A stretch of DNA of 64,000 nucleotides from Pseudomonadota bacterium (GCA_018821535.1 JAHJLV010000044.1:1-64000); one strand, 5' to 3'. Numbered from the stretch's first letter, positions 54,293 through 63,799 are shown. Notes: generated by a model not told the origin, from the letters alone. Numbers and translations are program-made.

Positions 54293-54565
54293 GTTTGTGC
54301 CTGTGCCTTGGATGTGAATGTTATTTTTTTTACATTAGCGTCAATTTTTATCAAAATCAATATTAAAGGTTTTTTTTATTCAGAGCCAACGTATGTGCGG
54401 ATGAGGCTAAGGATCTGATTTAAAATTTTTACCTGCGTTATTCATGAGCCTGTTTTGTCTTGACGCATCGTCAGGGATGCTGTAAATTGAACGGAATCAT
54501 CTAAAATATCCTGTTATTATAAATAGTTAACATAAGAAAAACGGGTTAGATACAGAACGTATCCG

Positions 54566-54580
54566 CAGGTTTCACACCTG
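54566..54580. promoter_or_regulatory. Candidate operator CAGGT-TTCAC-ACCTG
   Basis: Perfect 5-bp inverted arms (54566-54570, 54576-54580), 190 nt upstream of the carboxyltransferase start. Likely a regulator site or part of a hairpin. Confidence 0.35.
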
Positions 54581-54627
54581 TAATAAAATGTAAAATAAAG
54601 ATTAGGTATTGACATATTTAGCAAAAT

Positions 54628-54641
54628 TGTAGTTCACTACA
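54628..54641. promoter_or_regulatory. Candidate operator TGTAGT-TC-ACTACA
   Basis: Perfect 6-bp inverted arms around TC, 14 bp after the TTGACA box at 54609-54614, where a -10 element would be. Position fits a repressor site. Confidence 0.45.
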
Positions 54642-54769
54642 GTTTTTGATTAGATATGATTATGCAATAAATCAAGTATGGTAAATCGGTATGGCAAGAT
54701 TTTATAAAATGATATTTTTAGTATGACAAATTAAAGTTATTTTTTAATATTTAAGGAAGGGTTTGTGCT

Positions 54770-56323
54770 ATGGGAGTCTCATTAGACAAAATTCAGGAAC
54801 TGAAACAAAAGCAGAACAAAATTATGGAAATGGGCGGAGAAAAAGCCCTTGCAAAAAGACAGGAAGCCGGAACACTGAATGCCAGACAAAGACTGAATAT
54901 CCTGTTTGATGAAGGAACATTCAGGGAACTGGATATGTTTGTTACCCACAGATGCACCAATTTCGGAATGGAAGATATCGAGATCCCGGCAGACGGCGTG
55001 GTAACAGGGCATGGCAAGGTTGACGGCAGGATTGTATTTGCCTATGCTCAGGACTTTACCGCCAGAGCCGGTTCTTTGGGGGAAATGCAGGCCAAAAAGA
55101 TCTGCAAGGTGATGGATATGGCTATCAAGTCTGGTGCGCCCATTATTGGCATGAACGATTCCGGTGGCGCACGGATTCAGGAAGGCATTGATGCGTTATC
55201 CGGCTATGGTGAAATCTTTTTTCGAAATTCAGCCGCTTCAGGAGTGATTCCACAGCTTACGGCAATTATGGGACCCACAGCAGGAGGGGCGGTGTATTCA
55301 CCTGCCATGACCGATTTTATTTTCATGGTAAAAGAATCCAGCTATATGTTTATCACCGGACCGAATGTAATCAAGGCGGTTACCGGTGAAGAAATCACCT
55401 TTGAGGAGCTTGGCGGTGCCATGACGCATAATGAAAAATCAGGCGTAGCGCAGTTTGCCTGTGATTCAGATGAAGATGCCATTTTGCAGATCAGAACACT
55501 TTTATCCTATCTGCCATCCAACAATATGGAAGATCCGCCATATGTGGCGCCTGCTGACGATCCCAACAGAACAGATGATGATCTGGATACCATTATCCCG
55601 GACAATCCGAACACTGCCTATGATATTAAAAAGGTCATTGCATCCATTGTTGATGATGGCGAGTATTTTGAGCCGCATCAGTATTTTGCAAAAAACATCG
55701 TGGTCTGTTTTGCAAGGCTGAACGGAAACACCATCGGCATTATCGCCAACCAGCCAAAGCATATGGCAGGGTGCCTGGATATTGATGCTTCGGATAAGGC
55801 CACCCGGTTTATCCGGTTCTGCGATGCCTTTAATATTCCGATTCTGACTATTGCAGATGTTCCCGGATATCTTCCGGGCAGCAACCAGGAATGGGGCGGA
55901 ATCATCCGTCATGGTGCCAAGCTGCTGTGGTGTTATTCTGAAGCCACTGTGCCAAAACTGCTTTTGATTACCCGTAAAGATTACGGTGGATCTTATATTG
56001 CCATGTGTTCAAGACATCTGGGCGCTGATATGGCATTTGCATGGCCCACTGCAGAAATTGCTGTCATGGGTGCTGAAGGGGCAGCCAATATCATCCATAA
56101 AAAAGAAATTGATGCTGCCAGTAATCCTGCAGCCAAACGCGAAGAAAAGATTGCAGAGTATAACGAAAAATTTTCCAATCCGTATTGTGCTGCTGCAAGA
56201 GGATATGTGGATGCAATTATCCAGCCGTCCCAAACCCGTCCTCGCCTGATTGATGCCTTGGAAGCCATGAAGACCAAAAGAGAATTAAGACCGGCTAAAA
56301 AACACGGAAACATACCTGTATAG
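54770..56323 (+). CDS. Acyl-CoA carboxyltransferase (PccB/MmdA/12S transcarboxylase type)
   Basis: A 517-aa carboxyltransferase that moves a carboxyl group between biotin and an acyl-CoA. N and C crotonase-like halves are visible: GSLGEMQAKKICKVMDMA, GMNDSGGARIQEG and MGPTAGGAVYSPAMTDF in the first, then NQPKHMAGCLDIDASDKATRFIRF, DVPGYLPG and AWPTAEIAVMG in the second. Propionyl/methylmalonyl-CoA is the usual substrate. First gene of an operon with a small subunit and a biotin-carrying carboxyltransferase; no biotin carboxylase is near, so it may work as a transcarboxylase (inference). AAGGAAGG precedes the start. Confidence 0.92.
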   Translation: MGVSLDKIQELKQKQNKIMEMGGEKALAKRQEAGTLNARQRLNILFDEGTFRELDMFVTHRCTNFGMEDIEIPADGVVTGHGKVDGRIVFAYAQDFTARAGSLGEMQAKKICKVMDMAIKSGAPIIGMNDSGGARIQEGIDALSGYGEIFFRNSAASGVIPQLTAIMGPTAGGAVYSPAMTDFIFMVKESSYMFITGPNVIKAVTGEEITFEELGGAMTHNEKSGVAQFACDSDEDAILQIRTLLSYLPSNNMEDPPYVAPADDPNRTDDDLDTIIPDNPNTAYDIKKVIASIVDDGEYFEPHQYFAKNIVVCFARLNGNTIGIIANQPKHMAGCLDIDASDKATRFIRFCDAFNIPILTIADVPGYLPGSNQEWGGIIRHGAKLLWCYSEATVPKLLLITRKDYGGSYIAMCSRHLGADMAFAWPTAEIAVMGAEGAANIIHKKEIDAASNPAAKREEKIAEYNEKFSNPYCAAARGYVDAIIQPSQTRPRLIDALEAMKTKRELRPAKKHGNIPV

Positions 56324-56334
56324 GAAATATAAAG

Positions 56335-56556
56335 ATGAAAACAGACAAAAAAAAATTAGCCGCAGCCATTGCTGCTGTTTATGCCCACCTGAGCACAACC
56401 GGACAGGCAGGATATGCACCGTCTGCGACCGAACCTGCTCAGGCGCAAACATTGTTGCCGCAGGTGCCGGCAATGCCGCTCAATATCTGGGGCATGTCCG
56501 GCCGACAGACACAGATGCAGGCCAATTCCATGATGCAGTGGCGGGCGTTTAAATAA
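56335..56556 (+). CDS. Small carboxyltransferase-associated subunit (OadG-C-terminal/epsilon-like)
   Basis: A 73-aa protein. Helix LAAAIAAVYAHL near the start, an Ala/Pro/Gln linker, then the ending NIWGMSGRQTQMQANSM. The AIAA...W..SGR pattern is typical of small subunits or tails of biotin-dependent carboxylases and decarboxylases (OadG C-terminus, MmdE, epsilon chains). No membrane helix, so it is not a full sodium-pump gamma subunit. It lies 11 nt after the first gene and probably links the two enzymes. Confidence 0.65.
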   Translation: MKTDKKKLAAAIAAVYAHLSTTGQAGYAPSATEPAQAQTLLPQVPAMPLNIWGMSGRQTQMQANSMMQWRAFK

Positions 56557-56601
56557 CATAGAATTAAGACTAGATTAAATTATATATCCAGGAGAAAATT
56601 A

Positions 56602-58602
56602 ATGACAGATCACACTAAACTTAAAATGGTTGAGATGAACTACGATAAAGACCGGCCAAAAGCGGATAATCCGCTTCTGGTCGAGGATATTTCCCTGCGT
56701 GACGGTCACCAGTCCCTTTTTGCGACCCGGGGAAGAACAGAAGACATGATCCCGATCGCTGAGCGGATGGATGAAATCGGTTTCTGGGCCGCAGAAGTAT
56801 GGGGAGGTGCAACCTTTGATACCATGCACCGTTTTCTGGGTGAAGATCCCTGGCAAAGACTGCGGACACTGAAACGCTATATGAAAAAAACACCGTTTTC
56901 CATGCTGCTTCGCGGACAGAATCTGGTGGGCTACAGAAATTATGCAGATGATCTGGCTAAGGCCTTTGTCAAAAAAACCGCTGAAAACGGTATGGAGATT
57001 TTCAGAACCTTTGATGCCTTGAATGATTATCGTAATTTTGAAACCGTTGTTCCGGTGATCAAGGAATGCGGATGTCATTTCCAGGGATGTATGTGCTATA
57101 CATTGACTGAACCCCGTCTTGGCGGAGATGTTTATAACCTTGATTATTATCTGAAAAAAGCAAAAGATCTGGAAGCCATGGGCGCTGACTCCATCTGTAT
57201 TAAAGACATGGCAGGCCTGTTGTCTCCCTATGATGCCTATGAGCTGGTCAAGGCATTGAAAGAGACGGTAAAGCCGCTGATCCATCTTCACAGTCATTTT
57301 ACCTCCGGCATGTCTCCCATGGTTCATCTCAAAGCCATAGAAGCCGGCGTTGACATCATTGACACCTGCGTGACACCCTATGCCTACAGAACCTCCCATG
57401 CCGCACTGGAGCCCTTTGTCATGTCTTTGCTCGGCACCAGCAGGGATACCGGGTTTGATATTAAAGCCCTTGCTGAGATTAACGAGATTCTGGAAAGAGA
57501 TGTCATGCCCAAATACAAACATCTTCTGGATGACACCAAAGTTTCCATGATTGATATCAATGTTCTTTTGCATCAGACCCCCGGCGGCATGCTGTCCAAT
57601 CTCGTGAACCAGCTTCGTGAAATGGATGCCATTGACAAGATTGATGAAGTCTACAGACAACTGCCCAGAGTCAGACGGGAACTGGGCAATGTGCCATTGG
57701 TGACTCCGACCAGCCAGATTGTCGGTACCCAGACGGTGAACAATGTATTGTTTGATACACCGGATGAACGCTACAAAATGGTAACAGCCCAGGTAAGGGA
57801 TCTGTGCTATGGTCTGTATGGAAAGACATCGACTCCCATTGATCCTGAAGTACAGAAAAAAGCACTTAAAGGGTATGAAAGAGGAGAAGAACCCATTTCC
57901 TGCCGTCCTGCTGAAGTGCTCAAGCCTGAACTTGAAGATGCAAAAGCGGCCATTGGTGATCTGGCTGTGGATGATGAAGATCTTATCCTGTATGCGATGT
58001 TCCCTGTTACCGGTAAAAAATATCTGATGCAAAAATATGGTAAAGAAAAGATGCCGGACAGCCTGAAGCCCATCACACTTGAAGATGTTGCCAAACAAAA
58101 GGCAATGATTGAAAAAGCCAAGAAGGGTGAGTTGGTTGAAAAATCAAAACTTGAAAATGCACCGGAAAAAAGTGAATATGCCCGTACCTTTAATGTATTT
58201 GTTGAAGGTGAGTATTTTGAAGTGGGGGTTGATGAAGTGGGAGGCGCCCCTGTTATCTCATATGCTGCACCTGCACCGGCTCCTGTTCAACCCGCACCCG
58301 CAGCAGCGCCAGCACCGGCCCCAAAAGCTGCCCCCAAGGCCGCACCAAAGGTTGCTGCACCCAAAGCTGCTCCTGCAGCAAGCGCCACCGGGACTCCTTT
58401 GACAGCGCCCATGCCCGGAATGATCATTAAATATGAGAAAAAAGTGGGGGATGCCGTAAAAAAAGGAGATACTGTTGTTGTTATTGAAGCCATGAAAATG
58501 GAAAATGCGCTTCCATCTCCTGTGGATGGTGTTGTGGCAGCCATTAATTTTTCAAGCGGTGATTCTGCTGCCAGAGGAGCTGTTCTGGCTGTAATCGAAT
58601 AG
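56602..58602 (+). CDS. Biotin-containing pyruvate/oxaloacetate carboxyltransferase (OadA/PycB/5S+1.3S type)
   Basis: A 666-aa protein. HMGL-like TIM barrel with metal-binding DISLRDGHQS and LHSHFTSG, catalytic-lysine region CIKDMAGLL, PYC_OADA domain (about 310-500), an Ala/Pro-rich linker (about 558-595) and a biotinyl domain with EAMKMEN (K632). It uses pyruvate/oxaloacetate. Paired with the acyl-CoA carboxyltransferase it makes a complete methylmalonyl-CoA:pyruvate transcarboxylase set, a step of the methylmalonyl-CoA pathway in some sulfate reducers. A decarboxylase role would need a membrane beta subunit, which is absent. AGGAG precedes the start. Confidence 0.92.
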   Translation: MTDHTKLKMVEMNYDKDRPKADNPLLVEDISLRDGHQSLFATRGRTEDMIPIAERMDEIGFWAAEVWGGATFDTMHRFLGEDPWQRLRTLKRYMKKTPFSMLLRGQNLVGYRNYADDLAKAFVKKTAENGMEIFRTFDALNDYRNFETVVPVIKECGCHFQGCMCYTLTEPRLGGDVYNLDYYLKKAKDLEAMGADSICIKDMAGLLSPYDAYELVKALKETVKPLIHLHSHFTSGMSPMVHLKAIEAGVDIIDTCVTPYAYRTSHAALEPFVMSLLGTSRDTGFDIKALAEINEILERDVMPKYKHLLDDTKVSMIDINVLLHQTPGGMLSNLVNQLREMDAIDKIDEVYRQLPRVRRELGNVPLVTPTSQIVGTQTVNNVLFDTPDERYKMVTAQVRDLCYGLYGKTSTPIDPEVQKKALKGYERGEEPISCRPAEVLKPELEDAKAAIGDLAVDDEDLILYAMFPVTGKKYLMQKYGKEKMPDSLKPITLEDVAKQKAMIEKAKKGELVEKSKLENAPEKSEYARTFNVFVEGEYFEVGVDEVGGAPVISYAAPAPAPVQPAPAAAPAPAPKAAPKAAPKVAAPKAAPAASATGTPLTAPMPGMIIKYEKKVGDAVKKGDTVVVIEAMKMENALPSPVDGVVAAINFSSGDSAARGAVLAVIE

Positions 58603-58646
58603 CATTAAATAAATTATGATCCGGCACAGATATCTGCTGCCGATAA

Positions 58647-58686
58647 AAGCATACAGTTTGACAAATCAAGCTGTATGCTTATTTTT
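58647..58686 (+). terminator. Rho-independent terminator of the carboxyltransferase operon
   Basis: AAGCATACAG (58647-58656) pairs perfectly with CTGTATGCTT (58671-58680); the stem continues inward for four more pairs (one G-U) to a 6-nt loop. A run of five T (58682-58686) follows. It starts 45 nt past the stop codon. Confidence 0.88.
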
Positions 58687-58730
58687 GGGGTCATGAAAAT
58701 TTAAATGACCACCGAAAAGGAGATAAATCA

Positions 58731-59402
58731 ATGGCGTTCGAAACAAAAGAAGAACTGCTTGAAAAATATATTAAACTGGAAAAACCCCATTGTCCGGACT
58801 GTAATGCCCAGATGACATTATGGGAAGTCCCGCCGATTAATTTCAGTGACGGGCTGGGGTGGGGTACACCCTATTTATTTGTATGCTTCAATGATGAATG
58901 TCCCAGCTATAAAAAAGGCTGGGACCATATGCAGGAGACAATGGAAACCCAGGCCTCCTATCGCTGTTTTATTGAGCCCGGACAGAAGAATTTTGAATAT
59001 ATGCCGGTTTTCAGTCCCATGGGCGCCACAGGGGGAGTGCTTGATGATGAAACCCTTATTCGTGAAGAAGCCAGAAAAGAACTGATAAAACAGACATTTT
59101 CAATTTTAACGGATTATTATCTGTCAAAAGACTGGGATGAGATTTTAAAAATCAGCCTTGATCCGAAGATTCCGCCCAAGGCCCGTTTGAAAGCCATTGA
59201 AATGGTGGGCGATATTGGCGAAAGTGAGGCAACTGAACATCTGATCAACCACAAATTTCCGACTCCGATACTCCAGCAGGAGGTTGAAAAGGCAGTTGAA
59301 AAGCTTCATGCAAGACATTATACCCGGGAGTGCCCGTATTGTGCAGAGATTATCAAGCAGAGAGCAAAGGTCTGCAGACACTGCGACAAAGCATTATCCT
59401 AG
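58731..59402 (+). CDS. Zinc-ribbon domain protein of unknown function
   Basis: A 223-aa protein. Cys pairs near the N terminus (HCPDC ... CFNDECP) and at the C terminus (CPYCAEIIKQRAKVCRHC) form two zinc ribbons around a helical HEAT-like middle (about 125-200, LSKDWDEILKISLD, AIEMVGDIGESEATEHLI). AAAAGGAG precedes the start. It sits behind the terminator of the carboxyltransferase operon. Function unknown. Confidence 0.8.
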   Translation: MAFETKEELLEKYIKLEKPHCPDCNAQMTLWEVPPINFSDGLGWGTPYLFVCFNDECPSYKKGWDHMQETMETQASYRCFIEPGQKNFEYMPVFSPMGATGGVLDDETLIREEARKELIKQTFSILTDYYLSKDWDEILKISLDPKIPPKARLKAIEMVGDIGESEATEHLINHKFPTPILQQEVEKAVEKLHARHYTRECPYCAEIIKQRAKVCRHCDKALS

Positions 59403-59418
59403 CACCTGTTCGATTTAA

Positions 59419-59934
59419 TTAAATATTGACCTTCTCAAGATTAAAGGAGCGGTAAATAATCATTTCCCGCTCCTTTCTGTTTTCATCCAGTGCCCTGAAT
59501 TCCAGCGTTTTGAAAAATGTCTTTGCCCGGCTTTTTGAAGGAATGTCTTCAAGACTGCTGCCAATGGTTTTTCCTGTGAGTGTATCCAGAATCACTGCAT
59601 TGACGGCATCTGTTGAAACCGCAAAAGGGATCTGGTATTGGTATATCAGGCGGGCACCTGCCAGAATTTCTCTTTCATATGATCCGATGGAACCTGCCAC
59701 GCAGGTGATTGCCATCATGGCTTTTTCCTTGCAAAAAACAATCAGGTCGATGGAAGAATCATAGTCTTCTCCTTTGAACTGAACCGTGATGGGTTCATCC
59801 ACCCTGATATCTGTTTTATCATACCCTTTTTCAATAACTAAAAATTTTTCAAAGGCCTGCCGGGTAGCTTCTGCGCCGATATTCCGGACAGCCTTGCCAG
59901 TAATAAAATCTTTGATGATATAATCCATGGTCAT
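59419..59934 (-). CDS. Solo HsdR N-terminal-domain protein (type I restriction R N-like)
   Basis: A 171-aa protein matching the HSDR_N-type fold: GAEATRQAFEKFLVIEKGY, then a strand DSSIDLIVFCKEKAMMAITCV with D..(E)K-type nuclease-core residues, and AGARLIYQYQIPFAVSTD. No helicase, methylase or specificity subunit is near, so it is not a working type I system. It is the last gene of the rplU-rpmA-obgE-nadD-rsfS-gpmI transcript; its start overlaps the gpmI stop by 4 nt. Its role is unknown. Confidence 0.75.
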   Translation of the reverse strand: MTMDYIIKDFITGKAVRNIGAEATRQAFEKFLVIEKGYDKTDIRVDEPITVQFKGEDYDSSIDLIVFCKEKAMMAITCVAGSIGSYEREILAGARLIYQYQIPFAVSTDAVNAVILDTLTGKTIGSSLEDIPSKSRAKTFFKTLEFRALDENRKEREMIIYRSFNLEKVNI

Positions 59935-61484
59935 ATTAATGAAGATCCTGTCATTTGAGGGGGCTGTTCAAGGCCCAGAATTTTTAAGATTGTGGGGGCG
60001 ATGTCCCCTAAAATACCATTTTTCAAAGGAGTGTGTTTGTATTTTTGTCCGGCCAGAATCAGGTTAACCGGATTCAGCGTGTGTGCGGTGTGCGGGGAAC
60101 CATCTGTGGCTATCATCTGTTCTGAATTCCCGTGATCTGCTGTTACAAGAGCGGTTCCCCCGGTTTTCCAGATCTGTTCAACCACCATTTGAACACAGGC
60201 ATCCACGGTTTCACATCCTTTGATGGCCGCTTCAAGTACTCCGGTGTGTCCCACCATGTCCATATTGGCAAAATTCAAAACAATAAATTCAAAGTCGCCG
60301 GATTGAATTTTTTCACAGGCCATTTGAGCCACTTCAAATGCGCTCATTTCAGGTTTTTGATCATAGGTGGCCACATCCCTGGGTGAAGGAATCAATATGC
60401 GTTCTTCTCCGGGAAAGATTTTTTCATCTCCGCCGTTAAAAAAATAGGTGACATGGGCATATTTTTCAGTCTCTGCAATTCGAAGCTGGGGGATATGGTG
60501 TTTGCTTAATATTTCCCCCAGAATATTATCCAGATGTTGCGGCCCGAAGGCAACAGGCAGATCAAAGGTTTCATCATACTGGGTCATGCATACAAACCCT
60601 GAAAGTTCAGGCGTATTTTCCCGTTTAAATTCAGTGAAATTTTTCTGGGTGAATGCCCGGGTGATTTCCTTTGCACGATCCGCCCTGAAATTAAAAAAAA
60701 CAATTCCATCCCCGTCTTTTATGGTGCCCGAAGGGGAGTTTTGATCATCTGCCCCGGTCGCAATGATAACCGGATGAACAAATTCGTCTGTCTGATCCGC
60801 ATCATAGGATTTTTGGATGGCAATTATCGGATCTGATTCAATGGTGCCTTTTGCGTTTGTAAATAAATCATAGGCTTTTTGAACTCTGTCCCATCGGGTA
60901 TCCCTGTCCATGGCCCAGTAACGGCCGACAATGGATGCAATTTTTCCGTACTGACGCTGATCCATAAAAGACTTAAGCTGTCTGACATACTCGATTCCGC
61001 TGTGCGGCGGTGTGTCCCGCCCATCCAGTATGGGATGGATAAACAGATGGGTGATATTATTCTGTCTGGCCATATCAATTAAAGCTGTCAGATGAGACAT
61101 ATGGCTGTGAACCCCGCCATCGGACAAAAGTCCTATCAGGTGAAGGCTTTGATCTTTTTGTGAAACCTGCTGCATGAGGCGGACAAGTTCCGGATTTTTA
61201 AAAAAAGACTGATCTTTGATGGCTTCATTGATTCTTACCAGACTTTGCAATACGCGCCGGCCAGCACCAATATTCATATGACCCACTTCTGAATTGCCCA
61301 TGGTGCCATCGGGCAGTCCCACAGCTTCTCCGGAGCAGAGCAGCTCACAGCAGGGAAAGTCGGTTTTAAGGCGTTTTAAAAACGGGGCTTTGGCAAGAGC
61401 ACAGGCATTTCCGCGGGTTTCCCTGCTAACGCCCCAGCCGTCCAGGATCATCAGTATGTTTACAGGATGCATGTCAGTCGTCAT
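59931..61484 (-). CDS. gpmI: 2,3-bisphosphoglycerate-independent phosphoglycerate mutase
   Basis: A 517-aa Mn-dependent iPGM that interconverts 3- and 2-phosphoglycerate. LDGWGV (metal site), GNSEVGHMNIGAGR with the catalytic Ser, HPILDGRDTPP, RYWAMDRD and TADHGNSEQM are present, the expected signature set. It overlaps rsfS by 11 nt. Confidence 0.95.
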   Translation of the reverse strand: MTTDMHPVNILMILDGWGVSRETRGNACALAKAPFLKRLKTDFPCCELLCSGEAVGLPDGTMGNSEVGHMNIGAGRRVLQSLVRINEAIKDQSFFKNPELVRLMQQVSQKDQSLHLIGLLSDGGVHSHMSHLTALIDMARQNNITHLFIHPILDGRDTPPHSGIEYVRQLKSFMDQRQYGKIASIVGRYWAMDRDTRWDRVQKAYDLFTNAKGTIESDPIIAIQKSYDADQTDEFVHPVIIATGADDQNSPSGTIKDGDGIVFFNFRADRAKEITRAFTQKNFTEFKRENTPELSGFVCMTQYDETFDLPVAFGPQHLDNILGEILSKHHIPQLRIAETEKYAHVTYFFNGGDEKIFPGEERILIPSPRDVATYDQKPEMSAFEVAQMACEKIQSGDFEFIVLNFANMDMVGHTGVLEAAIKGCETVDACVQMVVEQIWKTGGTALVTADHGNSEQMIATDGSPHTAHTLNPVNLILAGQKYKHTPLKNGILGDIAPTILKILGLEQPPQMTGSSLI

Positions 61485-61875
61485 CGTCTTTTTCCCCCTG
61501 TTTATGGGTCATATTGTCAAATTCTGAAAGATCAAATACCGGAGCATCTGCCCAGAATCCTTCGAGATCATAAAAGGATTTTGCCTCGGATTCAAAAATA
61601 TGAATGACAATATCACCATAGTCAAGCAGTGCCCATTCTCCCTCTTTGACACCCTCTTCACCGATTGACTTGATTTTCAGCTCTTTCATGCGTTTAATCA
61701 GGTGCTGGGCAAGGGAGGTGACCTGCCGGTGAGAAGCGGCCTCCACAATAACAATGACATCTGTATAGGATGTCAGATCTTTCAGACCCAGGGCACTTAC
61801 AGACAGGGCTTTGCGCTCAAATACAGGAATGATATATTTTTTAAGGTGATCGGGTAAAACGGTAATTGGGGTCAT
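61474..61875 (-). CDS. rsfS: Ribosomal silencing factor RsfS
   Basis: A 133-aa DUF143 protein that binds L14 on the 50S subunit and blocks subunit joining in starvation. Core motif: EGEWALLDYGDIVIHIF followed by FYDLEGFW. The acidic C-terminal tail (EKDDDD) is extra. It overlaps nadD by 4 nt. Confidence 0.93.
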   Translation of the reverse strand: MTPITVLPDHLKKYIIPVFERKALSVSALGLKDLTSYTDVIVIVEAASHRQVTSLAQHLIKRMKELKIKSIGEEGVKEGEWALLDYGDIVIHIFESEAKSFYDLEGFWADAPVFDLSEFDNMTHKQGEKDDDD

Positions 61876-62519
61876 TGATATAATTCCTTTGTTCTGATGA
61901 TGTCTTCAACAATTCGGGGTACCAGTCGGTCTATCGATTCATTATTTTTTATTCGTTTGCGGATAAGAGAAGAGGAAATATCGATTTTAGGTACCTGGCA
62001 AATAAAAAGTTGGTGTTTGGTTTTATGGGAAAACGTATTGCTGTGTTTATCAAAAATGTATCCTTTTGATATGTTCTCGTCAATAAAAGAGATGATGGTA
62101 TTGTAATTTTCCCAGTTTCCTCTGAGCATGATGATAATTTTAACTGAATCAAAGATCTGGTCATTGCGTTCCCATGTGGTGATGTCCAGAAAAGCATCAG
62201 AGCCCATCAGAAGATAAAAATCGGTATCCAGGCCATACTCGGCCTTAAATTCATTGATGGTATCAATCGTGTAGGACGGTCCCTGTCTTAACAGCTCTTT
62301 GTCCGAGGCAAACAGATGGTTGCAGCCTTTTAGGCTTTCCTTGACCATTTGAAACCGGTATTGGGCAGGCGCAAGATTTTTTTCAGGTTTATGCGGTGGC
62401 GTTGCCGAGGGAATAAAAAATATTTTTTCCAGATCAAAGGTTTTCCGGACATATTCAATAATGCCCAGATGACCATTGTGTACAGGATTAAATGTTCCTC
62501 CGAAAAGCCCGATATCCAT
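61872..62519 (-). CDS. nadD: Nicotinate-nucleotide adenylyltransferase
   Basis: A 215-aa NAD biosynthesis enzyme. GLFGGTFNPVHNGHLG carries the (H/T)xGH nucleotidyltransferase motif, SATPPHKP follows and ISSSLIRKRIKN is the late ISSTxIR motif. 2 nt after obgE. Confidence 0.93.
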   Translation of the reverse strand: MDIGLFGGTFNPVHNGHLGIIEYVRKTFDLEKIFFIPSATPPHKPEKNLAPAQYRFQMVKESLKGCNHLFASDKELLRQGPSYTIDTINEFKAEYGLDTDFYLLMGSDAFLDITTWERNDQIFDSVKIIIMLRGNWENYNTIISFIDENISKGYIFDKHSNTFSHKTKHQLFICQVPKIDISSSLIRKRIKNNESIDRLVPRIVEDIIRTKELYQ

Positions 62520-62521
62520 TT

Positions 62522-63517
62522 TTATTTCTTCAGTAATTCAGATGACAATAATTTAACCAGTTCCTTTGTTCCTTCCCCGGTGGCAGCGGACAGGCAGTGT
62601 ATCTGAATATCTTTCAATGCCCGGGTAAATGCCAAAGCCTGCTCTTTGGTGCCGGGCAGATCCATTTTATTGAGAACGACCACCTGGGCTTTTTGGGCCA
62701 GTTTCTCGCTGTACCTGGACAATTCATTGTTAATGATGTTAAAGGCATGAAGCGGGTTTTCATTATCAATTGCCGAGGCATCAATCAGATGGACTAAAAT
62801 GCCGGTGCGTTCAATATGTTTTAAAAAACTGATCCCAAGGCCGGTGCCTTCATGGGCACCTTCGATAAGTCCGGGTATGTCTGCTACTGCAAACGGTTCT
62901 CCAAAAGGGGGTTCCACCATTCCAAGGATGGGTGTCAGTGTGGTAAACGGATAATCAGCAATCTTCGGGCGTGCCTGGGAAATGGCGCTGATCAGCGTGG
63001 ATTTTCCTGCATTGGGAAGACCGACAAGACCGACATCTGCCAGGAGTTTGAGCTCCAGTTTGAGTTTGAGTTCTTCTCCGGGTATGCCGCGCTGTGAATG
63101 TCTGGGGGCGCGGTTGGTCGCGGTTGCGAACCGTTTGTTCCCCCGACCGCCCATGCCGCCGTGCAGCAAGATATATTCTGTGGAATTATCAGTGAGATCG
63201 ACAATCAGTTCGCCGGTTTGGGCATTTGTAATAAGGGTTCCGGGAGGCAGTTCTAGATAACAGTGTTCTCCGTTCTTCCCATGTTTCTGCTTTCCCATGC
63301 CCGGCATTCCATTTTTGGCATGGAACAGTTTCTGACGCCGATAATTGTATAGTGTTCTAGTTCCGGGGTCTGTCTTTATTATGACATGACCGCCGTCACC
63401 GCCGTCACCGCCGTCAGGTCCGCCTTTTTCAATAAAGCGTTCGCGGCGGAAGCTGGTACATCCGCGTCCGCCGTCACCTGATTTGACAGTAATAATTGCC
63501 TCATCTACAAATTTCAC
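62522..63517 (-). CDS. obgE: GTPase ObgE
   Basis: A 331-aa ribosome-assembly GTPase. The glycine-rich Obg fold spans about 1-155 ([25 protein letters not shown]), then the G domain: GLPNAGKST (G1), [12 protein letters not shown] (G3), NKMDLPG (G4). It lacks the C-terminal OCT domain. Its start overlaps the rpmA stop by 4 nt. Confidence 0.95.
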   Translation of the reverse strand: MKFVDEAIITVKSGDGGRGCTSFRRERFIEKGGPDGGDGGDGGHVIIKTDPGTRTLYNYRRQKLFHAKNGMPGMGKQKHGKNGEHCYLELPPGTLITNAQTGELIVDLTDNSTEYILLHGGMGGRGNKRFATATNRAPRHSQRGIPGEELKLKLELKLLADVGLVGLPNAGKSTLISAISQARPKIADYPFTTLTPILGMVEPPFGEPFAVADIPGLIEGAHEGTGLGISFLKHIERTGILVHLIDASAIDNENPLHAFNIINNELSRYSEKLAQKAQVVVLNKMDLPGTKEQALAFTRALKDIQIHCLSAATGEGTKELVKLLSSELLKK

Positions 63518-63768
63518 GCTTCATAAACGCTGACTTTTTTTCTGTCACGGCCTTTTCTTTCGAAGGTTACCACACCATCGATTTTTGCAAAAAGGGTAAA
63601 ATCCTTACCCATGCCGACATTGTTGCCGGGATGAATTTTGGACCCGACCTGTCTGACAAGAATATTTCCGGCCAGAACATTTTCACCGCCGAATTTTTTT
63701 ATGCCGCGTCTTTGACCATCTGAATCGCGGCCGTTTCTTGAACTTCCCGCTGCTTTTTTATGTGACAT
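63514..63768 (-). CDS. rpmA: 50S ribosomal protein L27
   Basis: An 84-aa L27: [26 protein letters not shown], then [13 protein letters not shown] and [11 protein letters not shown] (motifs seen in parts). AGGAG lies upstream. It joins L21 and Obg in the classic rplU-rpmA-obgE order. Confidence 0.97.
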   Translation of the reverse strand: MSHKKAAGSSRNGRDSDGQRRGIKKFGGENVLAGNILVRQVGSKIHPGNNVGMGKDFTLFAKIDGVVTFERKGRDRKKVSVYEA

Positions 63769-63799
63769 TGAAGTCTCCTTTCAATTCCGGATAGATATT

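Larger units (their letters stand above)
54293..54769. other. Gene-free regulatory region upstream of the carboxyltransferase operon
   Basis: A 477-bp AT-rich divergent gap. It contains a TTGACA box (54609-54614), two perfect inverted repeats (54566-54580 and 54628-54641) and no plausible open frame. A clear -10 partner for TTGACA is not obvious. Confidence 0.55.

Noticed and set aside
56599..58098. 499-codon minus-strand frame opposite the biotin carboxyltransferase
   Set aside because: His/Phe/Ile-rich shadow of a well-conserved gene; no motif or start signal.
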